Below, one piece after another: positions 44,081-55,936 of a stretch of 64,000 nucleotides of DNA (its first letter is position 1; each line of letters opens with the position of its first letter). The translations under genes were made by a program, and so were the position numbers. The notes below the pieces were generated by a model that worked only from the letters and a program-made list of their open reading frames with translations, ran no database searches and was not told the origin of the DNA. This stretch comes from Cryptomeria japonica (lineage: Eukaryota; Streptophyta; Pinopsida; Cupressales; Cupressaceae): positions 761,077,148 through 761,141,147 of the forward strand of contig NC_081414.1 in assembly GCF_030272615.1 (NCBI RefSeq), read 5' to 3'.

Positions 44081-45005
44081 TAGAAGAAACAGACAACATC
44101 AACATGGGCATCGAAGTCATTCCGAAAAATGTGCTCATTGCCAAATCCCTCACAGAAATTGAGAAACAAGACTTCATCAACTTCCTTACAGAGGTAAAAA
44201 TCAATTTTGCATGGTCCTATTCTGATATGCCAGGGTTGGACCCTGCCTTGGTGGTTCACAATCTCGCCATCCGCCCAGATGCAAAACCTGTAAAACAAAA
44301 ATTACGCAAATGCACCCACATATTGCACTCCTGGTCAAGGCAGAACTCCAAAAGTTGTTAGACGCAAAATTTATCAAACCAATAGATTATGCTGAATGGG
44401 TCTCCAACATTGTACCTGTCGGCAAACCTACTGGGGGCATCCGAATCTGCACAGATTTTCGAGATCTAAATATAGCTCGTCTTAAGGACGATTTCCCGCT
44501 CCCAAACATAGATATGATTGTGGACCTTACAACAGGACATGAAATGTTATCGCTAATGGATGGGTTTTCTGGATACAACCAAATCAGGATAGCAGATGAG
44601 GATCAACATAAAATTGCATTCACAACACCATGAGAGACTTTCTATTATCGGGTCATGCCTTTTGGTCTCAAAAATGCTGGAGCTACATATCAACGTGCGA
44701 TGACAACAATTTTTCATGACCTCTTACACAAAATTATGGAGGACTATGTGGATGATCTGCTAGGCAAATCTAAGACAAGACAAGAACACATTCCCATTCT
44801 AAAGAAAATCTTCGAAAGATTGGAAAAATACAAGCTGAGCCTAAATCCCAAAAAGTGTGTGTTTGGCGTCACATCGGGAAAACTATTGGGATTCATTGTT
44901 TCCCGTAGAGGCATCGAGGTTGATCCCACAAAGGTAAAAGCTATTATGGAAATGCCTCTGCCAAAAACTCTCAAACAACTGCGCAGTCTCCAGGGAAAAC
45001 TCTAG
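44074..45005 (+). pseudogene. Reverse transcriptase of Element 2
   Basis: RT blocks are FSGYNQIRIADEDQHKIAF, MPFGLKNAGATYQRAM and catalytic YVDDLL. Breaks are a 1-nt deletion near 44310, TGA at 44632 (in place of the Trp of PWGTF) and TAG at 45003-45005. Confidence 0.88.
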
Positions 45006-45974
45006 TCTGTTAGGTGTTTCATTTCACAACTAGCAGACAAGTGCCATCCATTTGCACACCTATTGCGTAAAGACACAAAATTTAAATGGGATTGCCTATG
45101 TCAAAAGGCCTTTGAGAAATTAAAAGAATATCTAGCATCACCTCCCGTATTGATGCCTCCTGCTCTTGGAAAACCCTTTATTTTGTATATATGTGCTACT
45201 GCAGTGGCATTGGGGGCATTATTGGCGCAAACAGATGATCAAGGGAAGGAACACGCCATTTACTACATCAGTCAGACGTTGGTAGGATATGAACTCAATT
45301 ACACCCCCATTGAAAGAGCATGTTTGGCATTAGTGTTCAACACACAGAAACTACGACACTATATGCTAAATAATAAGACAAAATTAATTGCTAAAATTGA
45401 TCCACTTAAATATCTCTTGTCCAAAGCTGCTCTCACTGGTAGAACCACCAAATGGGTCATGTTCTTAAGAGAGTTTGACATTGAATATGTGGACAGAAAG
45501 GCAATCAAGGGACACGTCATTGCAGATCAGTTGGCTGAAGCTCCACTTCCAAGCGACCATCCTCTTCTCACAGAATTACCAGATGAGTTCATTATGACTG
45601 TTACCGCATCCTCCACATGGAAATTGTATTTTGATGGCTCCTACACTCAAAATGGATCGGAGGCAGGAATATTATTTGTCACACCTCAAGGAGATGGCAT
45701 CCTCAAATCATACAAGATAGCCTTTGCATGTACCAATAACATAGTAGAATATGAGGCCCTCATCACAGGTTTACGCTTGGCTATCCACTGGAAAATAAAG
45801 GAATTACAAGTCTATGGCGATTCCTAGCTCATCATAAAACAAGTCAATGATGAATACCAGAAAAAAGATGATAAAATCCTTCCCAATCGTACCATGGTTG
45901 AAGATCTTAAGCAACATTTCATAGCAATCAAGTTTGACCAAATCCCATGAACAAACAACAGGGCTCCAGATGCA
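45006..45974 (+). pseudogene. RNase H and second RNase H of Element 2
   Basis: The RT-linked RNase H (LYICATAVALGALLAQ, YYISQTLVGYELNYTPIERA) is followed by the archaeal-type RNase H (KLYFDGSYTQNGSEAGILF, NNIVEYEALITGLRLA). TAG at 45825-45827 replaces the Gln after GDS, and TGA lies near 45948. Confidence 0.88.
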
Positions 45975-47369
45975 ATGGCCACCATTGGCTCCCTCCTTCA
46001 AATGCCAGCACACAGTCAGAAGTGTGAGTTCTTGGTCGAGCAATTGTTTATATCGACAAATGACCTACCAGAGTATGAAATGGTGTGTGTTCTCGTTGGT
46101 CCCGAGTCCCCTTGGTACCAAGAAACCTTCACTTTCCTCAAAGACAACACCATTCCCCCACACCTCACCAAAACCCAACAACAAACCTTCATCCGCCGAT
46201 GTGCCCGTTACACCATCCTTGCAGACACCTTGTTCAGAAGGCATTTTGATGGTTCCCTCCTAAGGTGTTTAGATAAACAAGAAGCAAAATGGGCATTACG
46301 CGAAGTACATTAGGGTATCTGTGGGGCACACTCAAGTGGACTCACATTGGCTAAAAAACTTTTGAGAACAGGATACTATTGGCCTAAAATGGAAGAAGAT
46401 GCATACAATTATGTGAAGAAATGCATCCCTTGCCAGCAGTATGGTGACAAGATTCATGCACCATCACAAGAATTGTAGCCATTCATTACACCATGGCCCT
46501 TCTCGCAATGGGGGCTCGATCTCATTAGGGAAATCCACCCTTCATCTTCCAACAGACATAAATTCATTATCACCGCCACCGAATACTTCACCAAGTGGGT
46601 AGAGGCTATCCCTCTTACTTTCACCACCGGCAAGCAAATATCCAAATTCATCCTGAACTACCTAATCTGCTGATATGGCATCCCAAAAGTTATCATCATA
46701 GATAATGGTAAACAATTTAAGAACCAGGATGTCAAAAAACTCTGCCAAAAATTCAACATCCAACACCGCTTCTCCACTCCATATTACCCCCAAGGCAATG
46801 GCCAAGCTGAGGCTTCTAATAAAACCCTAATAAAAATCCTCAAAAAGACAGTCAATGAAGCAGGCCGTGATTGGCACCTCCAAATCCATCCTGCATTGTG
46901 GGCCTACCGCACCTCCATCAGCACCCCCACAGGTGCCACTCCTTATTCCCTAGTGTTTGGTTTCGAAGCCATCCTTCCCCTTGAGATCGAGATCCCCTCT
47001 CTAAGGGTATCGCTACAAAACATCCTACCAGAGGAAGAATACAGAATTGCTCGCTTACAAGAGCTAGAATTGATAGATGAAAGGCGCCTCAAGGCCTTGA
47101 ATCATCTCCGGGTATATCAAAACCGTTTGCGCATGAGTCATCATAAAAAAGTCAGAACCTGAGAATTCCAAGTTGGTGATCTTGTCCTCATGGAGAATCA
47201 GAAAAATCTACAAGAAAGAGAAAAGAAAGGCAAGTTCGAGCCTAATTGGCTTGGACCATATGTAATCACAGTGAAATATGGATCAAGAGCTTATCAGTTG
47301 GCTACTCCTAAAGGCAATCCTTTGGATGATCCAATGAATATCATGCACCTCAAAAGATTTTATGCTTAG
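45975..47369 (+). pseudogene. Integrase of Element 2
   Basis: The zinc module, DDE core and C-terminal GPY-like module (KFEPNWLGPY) can be followed to TAG 47367-47369. The second Asp region reads VIIDNGKQF and the Glu region GNGQAEASNK, so the catalytic residues survive. Stops occur near 46312, 46477, 46527, 46672 and 47160. Confidence 0.85.
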
Positions 47370-49136
47370 TCCTCAGAAAGTCTCAAATCGTCAAAAAAAA
47401 TAATAATTAAAAATCAAGAAAAAAAATTAAAAAATCAGAAAAAGATCCTGAAAAAATCGTCACTTCGGTGAAAACCTCTGTGCAGGTGCCAAGGTAAATA
47501 ACCGGATCCACTGTCTATCATGTCGATGCTACAAATCATCTGCCATCCAGCCCACCCATGCGCAACATTCCTTCTTTTCCGCCTCCCAATAAAACATGCG
47601 TATGATGATGAAGTCTTCGCCTGAGTCATGAACAAGGAATGTCCCATTGAAATTGTGATTTTATGCCTCTGTGTGTAAGCTTCAAGAAGTCTTGAGAAAC
47701 AATCCCAAGTCCATCCTAGTTCTACTCTTGGCAAGAGGTATCATTTGGTCACAAGGAAGAGACTTGTTAGATTTTGTTAAATCTTTTCATATAGGCTTGC
47801 ATCTTTTTCCCTACGAATGCCACTATTTACGACTGCCTAGGTTCTTCCATATCCAGGTACGTTATGATAGGTGCATACTGGGGCATATTTCATAGTATGA
47901 CATGTTTTGGATCCTTCTTGTATAAATTGGTGACCTGGTACTAGTGTTTATCAACACTTACCTTCTCGTGTACAAGAGGTATTGGTGTGTTTGAGGGTTT
48001 CCTTGCACGAACCCACAATTTTGTATTAGTGTTTCTTAACACTTGCATTGTTGTGTGCAAGAAATTCCCATTTGTCCACAGAGTCAGTCCACGCCCTGCA
48101 TTTCTCATGGCATCCTAATTTCTATAATCAATGGTGCAAGTCACTCAGGGCAACATCAAACTAGGTTGGCTCTCCACATTTGTTGTGCACAAAATCTCAC
48201 CATCATTCCATCAAATCCTAAACTCAATAATCCCATGGAGTTCTCAATTGCCCCCATTTTCCTCCGTGGTCTCGCATCTCATATTCTTCTTTCCAAATAC
48301 CTCATGACTACTTCATATTTGTTCCTCATCTATCCCTTCTACCCTAATTTTTCTTCCTCTATTTTTTCCTCACATAATCAATTCTGATTCTGATTCATGT
48401 CTTATACAGGATGTATCCTTCCTGAAACCAGACGCTCTAATCATGTCTTATACAAGATGAATCCTTCCTAAAACTAGACATTGTGATCTGATCATGTCTT
48501 ATACAGGATGAATCCTTCCTGAAACCAGACGTTGTGATCAATCATGTCTTATACAGGATGAATCCTTCCTGAAACTAGACGTTGTGATCTGATCATGTCT
48601 TATACAGGATAAATCCTTCCTGAAACCAGACGTTGTGATCAATCATGTCTTATACAGGATGAATCCTTCCTGAAACTAGACGTTGTGATCTGATCATGTC
48701 TTATGCAGGATGAATCCTTCCTGAAACCAGACGTTGTGATCAGTCATGTCTAATACAGGATGTATCCTTCCTGAAACCAGACACTCCGATCATGTCTTAT
48801 ACAAGATGAATCCTTCCTGAAACTAGATATTGTGATCAATCATGTCTTATACAGGATGAATCCTTCCTAAAACTAGACACTTTGATCATCTTTGTCTTAT
48901 ACAGGATGAATTCTTCTTGAAACTAGACTGAATCTAGATCTTATCAATCGAATCGAATCAAATCTATTGGGATATCAATTTCGCAAAACTCCAAAGATCA
49001 AATACCTCAATTGATCTCCCGAGGGGGCATCACCATACCATAATCTATCAATCAAGAGCTGGGGCATCCTATCAAACCAATATCAGCATCAAAACAAGAT
49101 TATTCTTTGAATCAATGTGTCATCACACCTCACTTC
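47370..49136 (+). other. 3' region of Element 2
   Basis: It starts with an A-rich tract and the motif GGTGAAAACC shared with Element 1. A roughly 95-bp duplication around TAGTGTTTATCAACACTTACC lies at about 47940-48062. The long repeat array at 48396-48935 follows. There is no PMD sequence. Confidence 0.7.
48396..48935 (+). repeat. ~50-bp tandem array with dimeric higher-order structure
   Basis: Eleven units with CATGTCTTATACAGGATGAA and TCCTTCCTGAAAC(C/T)AGAC have starts spaced 46-51 bp apart. In the middle, 51- and 50-bp units alternate (CTAGAC..ATCTGAT, then CCAGAC..ATCAAT), giving a 101-bp dimer. Each unit can fold through GTCT/AGAC and CAGGA/TCCTG pairing. Confidence 0.9.
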
Positions 49137-49150
49137 AAAGAGGGGCAAAA
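49137..49150 (+). other. Polypurine tract of Element 2
   Basis: AAAGAGGGGCAAAA directly precedes the 3' LTR and is identical to that of Element 1. Confidence 0.88.
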
Positions 49151-50258
49151 TGTAGACACTTAAAAATAATTATTTTAATTATTCCTCGCATAATTAATTA
49201 ATTAATTATGTTAATTCAAATTCCTCTCAATATTAATTAAATATAATTAATATTGTCACTATAGCATATGATTGATTTATTTAATAAATCAATCCCTTTC
49301 TTTATTCTTCTAAAAAAATCAAATCCTCACAAATCTTCCTCTTAGCTAATTAATTTCAATTAATTAGTTAACCTACATGATTCCTACAAATCATCTTCTT
49401 AATTCATTCTTCTAGAAACTCCCTAAACTCACTTAACATTATTTTTCTAATTTTTTATTCCCTCCACTCATTCTCTCTCCTAGTCAAATTCTCCTACAAA
49501 TATTAATCCCACCTAACATTTCCTCTAATTCCCCTCCTAATGAGTCGTTAACGGTTAATCATCATGATTAGCCACAAAGTCAACTCTTTGTCCTTTTCAT
49601 CCAGCCACTAGCTTTAAATGTTCTTTTCCTAGGTGAATGTAAGATTTTCAAAATCACACATTCCTCTAGGTATCCCCTCTCCCAAGGAATTTTTAATTTA
49701 TTTTTATTCCTCCTATCCCCATGATATCCTTTTTTGGAGAATTTTTAATTCCTCCAATGTATCTTGTGGAGTGTGGAGATACAAAATGCCTTTAAGGCAC
49801 ATTTCTTGGTCTCCACACCCTCTCTTGGAGCTTGTGTGAGCTCACAACTAAATCTTAGCCCTTCATCTCAAATCCATCCTAGCCATCTATTTTTCTCTCC
49901 CCTTCCTATAAAATAGGGCTCCATCCCTTCATTCAAAACATCTCAAAATCCAGTAAGCTTACGCTGCCCTTTTGAGCCCAGGAAATCATCTTGGCAGCTT
50001 CATCATTTTTATCCTTATCATCCTCCTGAAATCCATTTCATGTTGTGCACATCATTGGAGAGCCATCCACATCCAGCAATCAAAGGGGCACATCAAGTGG
50101 AGCATTATCAAGGGGTGCCTTCACTTCATCAAGCTCAATCTGAAGGAGAAGGTAAAATAGCAAGGTGAAATGGTCTTTTAATGACATTTTAGCATTCTGC
50201 ATGTTTATTTCGTTATGTTTTTGATCATTTGACCTTTAAATCTGTTTTCCCTTGTTCA
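49151..50258 (+). repeat. Element 2 3' LTR
   Basis: Same length as the 5' LTR (1108 bp), ends TTGTTCA, with about 26 substitutions relative to it. Confidence 0.95.
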
Positions 50259-50263
50259 ATATG
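50259..50263. repeat. Target-site duplication ATATG (Element 2, right)
   Basis: It matches 36260-36264. Confidence 0.95.
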
Positions 50264-52904
50264 AAATGGTCCCCCTTAAGATGTCAACATAGTCTTGTTT
50301 TGATGTCTTAAGGAAGCTAGAAACAAAGATACACAACTTCAACACCAAGGGTATATCCTTTTAGGCAACAATGTTAATAAATACAAGCTAAAGAGGTATT
50401 GCTCTTATCCTTAGGAGGAGAAGGAGGAAGATATCTTTTCTCAAAAGACATCTACCTCCAAGAGGAGATAATTGAATAAAAACAACATCATTGACCAAAA
50501 GAAAGGAAGGAGAACAATAATTCATACCTCTCCCCTATTGCTAGATAAAATGGATTCTAGATGAAGGATGACACACTTTTAACTCAAATGAAGGGTTTGT
50601 TTATAATAGACATAAATTTACAAGTAAAGAAGAGGTTGTAAACAAGGACACACAACTCTTGCATAAGAGATAATCCTTGAGAAAACAAGCTACTTCACAC
50701 AAGGAATAACATCGTATCATAAGAGAACACCACTCAACAAAGGAAAAGTGCATCCTTAGAAAGGATAAGAGAAATCAATTCCCCCCAAGCATAGGGACAA
50801 AGAGAAGGATTACATAACCTTGAAGGAGAGATTTATTCACAAGAGATGTAACATTTTAAGTAAGGAATAGGTCCTACCCAAGGAACACACACACGCTTGA
50901 AGGATAACCCTATACTTCAGAAAGGACATCATGTTATGAAAAATAAAACTCATACAAGAAAAAGTGAATCCTTAGAAAGAGGAAAGAGATAGAAAAGAGA
51001 CAAGAATAAATAGACTATTATGTTGCTCACTAAGTATGATTGCACCTGTAATTGTACTACCATGAATGACAATGAGCCCCCAATAGGTGAGCTAACAATG
51101 CCACATAGTGAGGAGAAACATATATTATTATTATGATACCTAAATCAATATATTGTTGTATTTTAATTTTCAAATCTTGATATTTGTTAGTAAAATAGCC
51201 ATGGATTTGACGGTACTTGCAAAAAGCGACATTTAAAAAAAAGTTTTCTACGTTTCTTTCTTCGTTTAGGCCAAAACGGAGAAATTAAGTTGTCATGAAG
51301 AAGATCGGACAAAACATTATCTTGTTGTAATGCCATTTTGGAATGAGAAGACATGGATTCACTAGACAATGGAGGAGGGGATGTTGACAAAGGAAGAGGT
51401 TGGAAGCCTAGCTTTTCATTAGAAAAGTGTGATTTCTCATGAATTTTGAGAATCTGTTGCACACATCCTAAAAATTGTCCATTGTATCCATGTGTAGGAT
51501 TAGGAGAGGATTTCCTCTTAGGAAAAATTGGAGTGAATTATAAAGAGGCCCAATTAATATTTAGACGTGTTAGGATAAAAATATTGAGTATCAAATTCAT
51601 GCATCTTAGATTTTCTACAATAAGAAGGTGTGAAATCTAAGACTCCCAATCATGCCCCGAGAGTTCTTTTTTGGGAACATCTTTAGTAGGTGACGGTGTA
51701 TTAGTCCAAACTGAAGAGAGGATTGTAGGAACCAACAAAGTATATTGTGATTCAAATTGTATGTTCTTGTCAACTTCTAAATTAAACACTTCATTATTAT
51801 ATGTGTAAGGCAGTGCATGATAATTAGGTTGATGGTTCACTCATTCCTTACAATAATTTTTGGTTTTTGGTGAGGTTGAGAGACATCTTGATGAAGGTGG
51901 ACAACAACCAGGCTTCTCAACAACATGAAACCATTGATTTGATCTTGGTTATATTCTTCATCTTTAGGAGAGAGAGATTGGAAACATTATAATGATGGGA
52001 AATGGTATTATCCTCTTGCTCTAAAGTATCTTCATGAAAAACCTTAGGAAAGGGACAATCATATCTCATTGATTCTTCATCTCTAGGGGGAAGGTTATTG
52101 AAATGAATAGAAGGTGAGGGGTTATTAAGGGAATTGTCAATCATATCACCCCCTTTTACCATAATATCATCCTCTTTCACCAAGGTACTCTCATGGGGTA
52201 TGGACATGTTAAGAGAATAATCAACATCATTATCTAATGGTTCATCCCAAAGAGGGAGATCATTGAGAGAAGTGTTAAAATATCTTCTCACATCAATATA
52301 TCCTCTTTAGAGAGAAAATTTGGGAGAGGAATCATTGAAAGGTTCATAATGGATTTTTTTTCATATATCTTAAATCGTTGTAGCTTAAGAACATCCTCTT
52401 GCACCAAAGTATCTTTCTAAGGGATATTATTGATAGTATTCTCTTGTATTAACACGTCATAATGAGTAGGATAAAATCAAAGTCATAGGTACTAAATGAC
52501 TCATCAAAGGTAGTGAAGTCATGTAAATTTTTTTTTGACATTTTTCTAATTTAAGAAAAAGGAAACTTGCATTGACAGAAGCTAATGCAATGAAACAAAG
52601 CATAAAGGGACTAATCTAAACACATAACAATGCATGATTTTTTTTTATTGTTTTGAAACATACAAATTATAAGATGCAATGTAAGAATGAACTAGATCTG
52701 AAAATACAGGTGATAAATTATGCAGCCCACAAGTCAATTTTAGGAAAATAATTTAGGGTTTTTAATGGAATTAACCTCTAAATTTATGTAATTCAAATTT
52801 GTAAGTTGATATATGAGTGAAAATTTAAATGTTAAAGTGCATATAAACCAAATCTAAGATAAAAAAATAAAAAATAAGCATGAAAGAAGTTAGGTTCACC
52901 AAAA
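50264..52904 (-). other. Element 3 5' interior
   Basis: Minus-strand open stretches at 51637-51840 and 51917-52291 are rich in Asn, Asp and Ser (LPLWDEPLDN, LPPRDEESMRYDCPFPKVFH) and could be relics of one protein broken by stops, but I recognise no gag or pol domain. TTT plus TGGTGAACCTAAC next to the LTR (52889-52904) is the likely primer site. The rest is A/G-rich on the plus strand. Confidence 0.5.
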
Positions 52905-55541
52905 TGCAATGGTGGGAAAACTAGGGTTTCATCAATAAGGAGAGTAAGATCACTAATTTCTCCTTAGGGACCGATACATTTAAAGAGGGGTGAACCTAAT
53001 AAATCTAGCCACAATCCAAATATGGAAAGGGCTAAAATTATAATTAGATTCACTGGTTATTTATTTGGCCCCTCTTTCTAGCTGAAACTGGATGATGATT
53101 GTTAAATTAGGATAAAATAAGGAGTGAATGAAGCAAATTATCAAAAATAGATTGTTGCGGGTATCCCATGGAGCCACAAACTAAGATCTGGGCAAAATAA
53201 GATATCTAGAACCTATTCCCAGAAGTTCAGCCTGATTTTTTAGGACTAGGTAGTACAGATTCACCTTGGTCCTCCAAATGTTTCTTTGTTGAAAGCTGAA
53301 CCTATTCGTCGTTGTTGACTTTGCTGAAACCTTGGAGTACAACTCTTGAGCATATTCCCTGCATGAAAAAAGAAAGAAAATAGGTTTGTGGATATGATTT
53401 TTCCTTAAGGCAAACCCCAGTTTAAAAATTAACCTTGAATTGAACAATGCAAATATTGAAATTACAAATGCTAAGGAGATATACCTTAAATCTGCAATTG
53501 TTGATGATGATACAATGCCCTTTAAATGTAATCACAAATGTTGAATATAATGGCATGACAAACACATGAAAATGAAAAACCCTAATCACACACATGCTTG
53601 CATGAAGATTGATTTAAATTTTCTCCACAATACTTGAAGGATGAGATGCCGCCTTGAATCTTTGAAAATGCTTGATGATGATCACTTGAATGCATGAATG
53701 CTAGGTATGGAGTCTTCATGGATGTTCAAATGAATTGATAAGATTATTTTATATAGGGTTCCTGTTGGCATATGTACAGAGTATGATGACATGTTAATAC
53801 TGTATGTTGTCATCGATGTCAATATGATGTTGTGAACTGGCATATGTGAAAAGTGAAGTGGTATGCTTGTCCAAGTGAACCGGTATGTCGAAAAGAGAAC
53901 AAGAGAACTAGTATGATGTTGTGAACCAGAACCAATATTTTGGAATGAGAACCGGTATATGGAATGTTTTGTATCAAGGGTTCATACAGCATGACTACAG
54001 GTTGGTAGTCTCAGTCTCAGGGTTTCCAGTTGAAGTGAGCATTGTAATGGAGGTTAGATCATGTCGCCACGTCAGCATGAAGGAGAATGATCCTATCTAC
54101 CTCGGGAATGTGCGAAGTCTCTACAAACGGTGGAGAACGTGTGATGGGTTATCGCCTCCAAGAAGCGGTGAAGAACAAACGATGGAGAATATCTTGAGAT
54201 CTGTTCAAGACCGTTGTATTCAAATGCACAGTGTTCAATGGTCAAGATTGAACCGAATAAATTTCTCAACCTAAGTGTTTAGGGTTTAGGGTTTATGCTA
54301 CCGACCTATCTGTTTCCTATAAGGTCAATGTGGTGTTTCATGCTGAGGTTTTTGGAAAATGTTGTGTGTGTATCTAAGTGCAGAGATACGTGATTCTTGC
54401 CAGACCGGTTGAGAGGATTGATACCTGCATAGTGTGTGTGCAGAAGGAAGGAACTAAAGTGGATTTGTATTGGCATTGAGTCCTATTACCAGATCATTGT
54501 GATACCTGTTGATCTCTAACCACTTCAACAATTGGAAAATCCCTTAACAGGGTAGCTTTAACCAACTTGCTGTAAATCCTTTAACAGGGCGACTCAAAGC
54601 CATTGAGTTAATAAAATCCTCTAACAGGGTTTAACCCTTAACCGGGTATTCTAGCCATCCCTTAACCGAGTGATCCCTAATAGGATCGGTTCCTAACAGA
54701 ACCTATTGTAACAGTCTTTAACCGGACTTGGCTCCTAATAGAGCGTACTTCTAAAGAGTTCAAAAACAACTTGTGGGTATTCATCCCCACTGTGGTTTTT
54801 CCCAGATGGGTTTCCACGTGAAAAAAACATGTGTCATGTGTGATGCCTCTTTCATGTGATGTTTTGTTATTTCTTGTTTAATAGTAAATCATTGTATCTC
54901 TGATGATAGATTATCTTTTTATGCATAAGGACAAAGTGGAAATGAGGGAGTAGGTTATATGGTAAGCTAAGAAGATTGACTGTTCATGTCTTTCACAGTT
55001 GCACTGTATTTAACCGGTAGTAATTTGGTTCGGACCGGTGTTAGTGATTGCCAGTAGTTCATAGTCTGCAGTCAATCCGGTTCAAGAAAAGTTTTTGTCC
55101 CTGTACTGATTCACCCCCCCCTCTCAGTACTAGTTTGGTACTCACTGTTCATCATTGAGTTATCAGTTCCCTAGGTAAATTACTAATTAGGCCAACCTCC
55201 AATGGTCAAGTGTAGCCATAGGGATCAAAATCAATCGAGGAGGGGGAGTATCTACCCTATTTCAAATTAGGTCCATATTAAGGGGGACCAAAGAATTTTG
55301 GGGTGCCCTAGTCTAGAACCAAGGCACTCCACACCTTGTTACTCTAAACATAGGACCATCCAATTAGGGAACAAGGGAGGACAACCTCTGGGGCAGGGCC
55401 CATCCTTTCGTGTTAATAGGTGACATTAGGATTGAAGTAAATGGGATCAAAATGAGCCTAGGGGGAATGAAAATGTGCATGCTAAAGTAGGAACACAAAC
55501 ATGAGGTGCAAATTGCACTAGTTACAATTTACGATGCTACA
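52905..55541 (-). repeat. Element 3 5' LTR, split by a solo LTR
   Basis: Pieces 52905-53762 and 55171-55541 together give about 1229 bp. In minus sense it runs from TGTAGCATCG to CCACCATTGCA and matches the left LTR throughout, with many substitutions. Confidence 0.8.
53763..55165 (+). mobile_element. 1.4-kb solo LTR (copia-like)
   Basis: It starts TGTTGGCATATG, ends GAGTTATCA, and is flanked by GTTCC at 53758-53762 and 55166-55170. The related LTRs lack it at this spot. The tail with CCCCCCCTCTCAGTACTAG resembles plant copia LTR ends. A region of about ten TTAACAGGG or TTAACCGGG units lies at 54535-54750. No internal sequence is present. Confidence 0.85.
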
Positions 55542-55546
55542 GTTGG
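55542..55546. repeat. Target-site duplication GTTGG (Element 3, right)
   Basis: It matches 28286-28290. Confidence 0.85.
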
Positions 55547-55931
55547 AGCTCAAAAACATGTAGGTTTGGTTGCTCTAGTTGATGTGGTTAGTCCCCCTAG
55601 CAATATTGATCTAGATCTATCTCAGACTTCTTTCCTTCATGTGTTAAATGTTCCTTGACAAAATTACTATTTAACAATAAATATTATTGAAATTATAATA
55701 ATTGTATATCTCTTTACAAAGGTATAGAGAATTAAGTTATTTATTCTAAGGTAGTTTTTGTTAATGTAGATAGTGTCATTAAAAAACTAGTTAGCTAATC
55801 ATCTTTATAGTTAGTGACCTAGCATTGAGACATGTGTCCTCATCACTTGAGACACCTATTGCATGCATACTTGCCACTTGCTCACACACTTGATAAGTGA
55901 GCTCACAAATGGTGTAGGGTGAACCCATAAT
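55547..55931. other. Short spacer between Element 3 and a related solo LTR
   Basis: Nothing recognisable apart from AT-rich sequence. Confidence 0.4.
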
Positions 55932-55936
55932 ACTGG

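Larger units (their letters stand above)
36265..50258 (+). mobile_element. Element 2: decayed Tat-lineage Ty3/gypsy retrotransposon, 14.0 kb
   Basis: Both LTRs are 1108 bp (36265-37372 and 49151-50258) with TG..CA ends and an ATATG duplication. I count about 26 differences between them, near 2.3 percent, mostly transitions. The coding order matches Element 1, but many stops and shifts break gag-pol, and there is no PMD gene in the 3' region. It is inserted in the Element 3 interior. Primer site, polypurine tract and a leader block are shared with Element 1, so the two belong to related families with different LTRs. Confidence 0.95.
28291..55541 (-). mobile_element. Element 3: old non-autonomous LTR retrotransposon hosting four insertions
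   Basis: Two related LTRs (28291-35266 and 52905-55541, about 1.2 kb each once inserts are removed) have ends TGTAGCATCG-like and CCACCATTACA/CCACCATTGCA in minus-strand sense, and an exact GTTGG duplication flanks the pair. A purine-rich tract (AAAGTGGGGGCTAAA) lies inside the left LTR, and TTT plus TGGTGAACC lies inside the right one, which fixes the minus orientation. Without Element 2 the interior is only about 3.6 kb and shows no gag-pol homology, so it resembles a large retrotransposon derivative. The LTRs differ at many positions by eye, so it is the oldest layer here. Confidence 0.8.

Noticed and set aside
48396-48935. CRISPR-like array
   Set aside because: Units are contiguous tandem repeats with diverging copies and no unique spacers, inside a plant retrotransposon.
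53921-54274. 117-codon ORF in the 1.4-kb solo LTR
   Set aside because: It lies wholly inside an LTR bounded by GTTCC duplications and has no domain.
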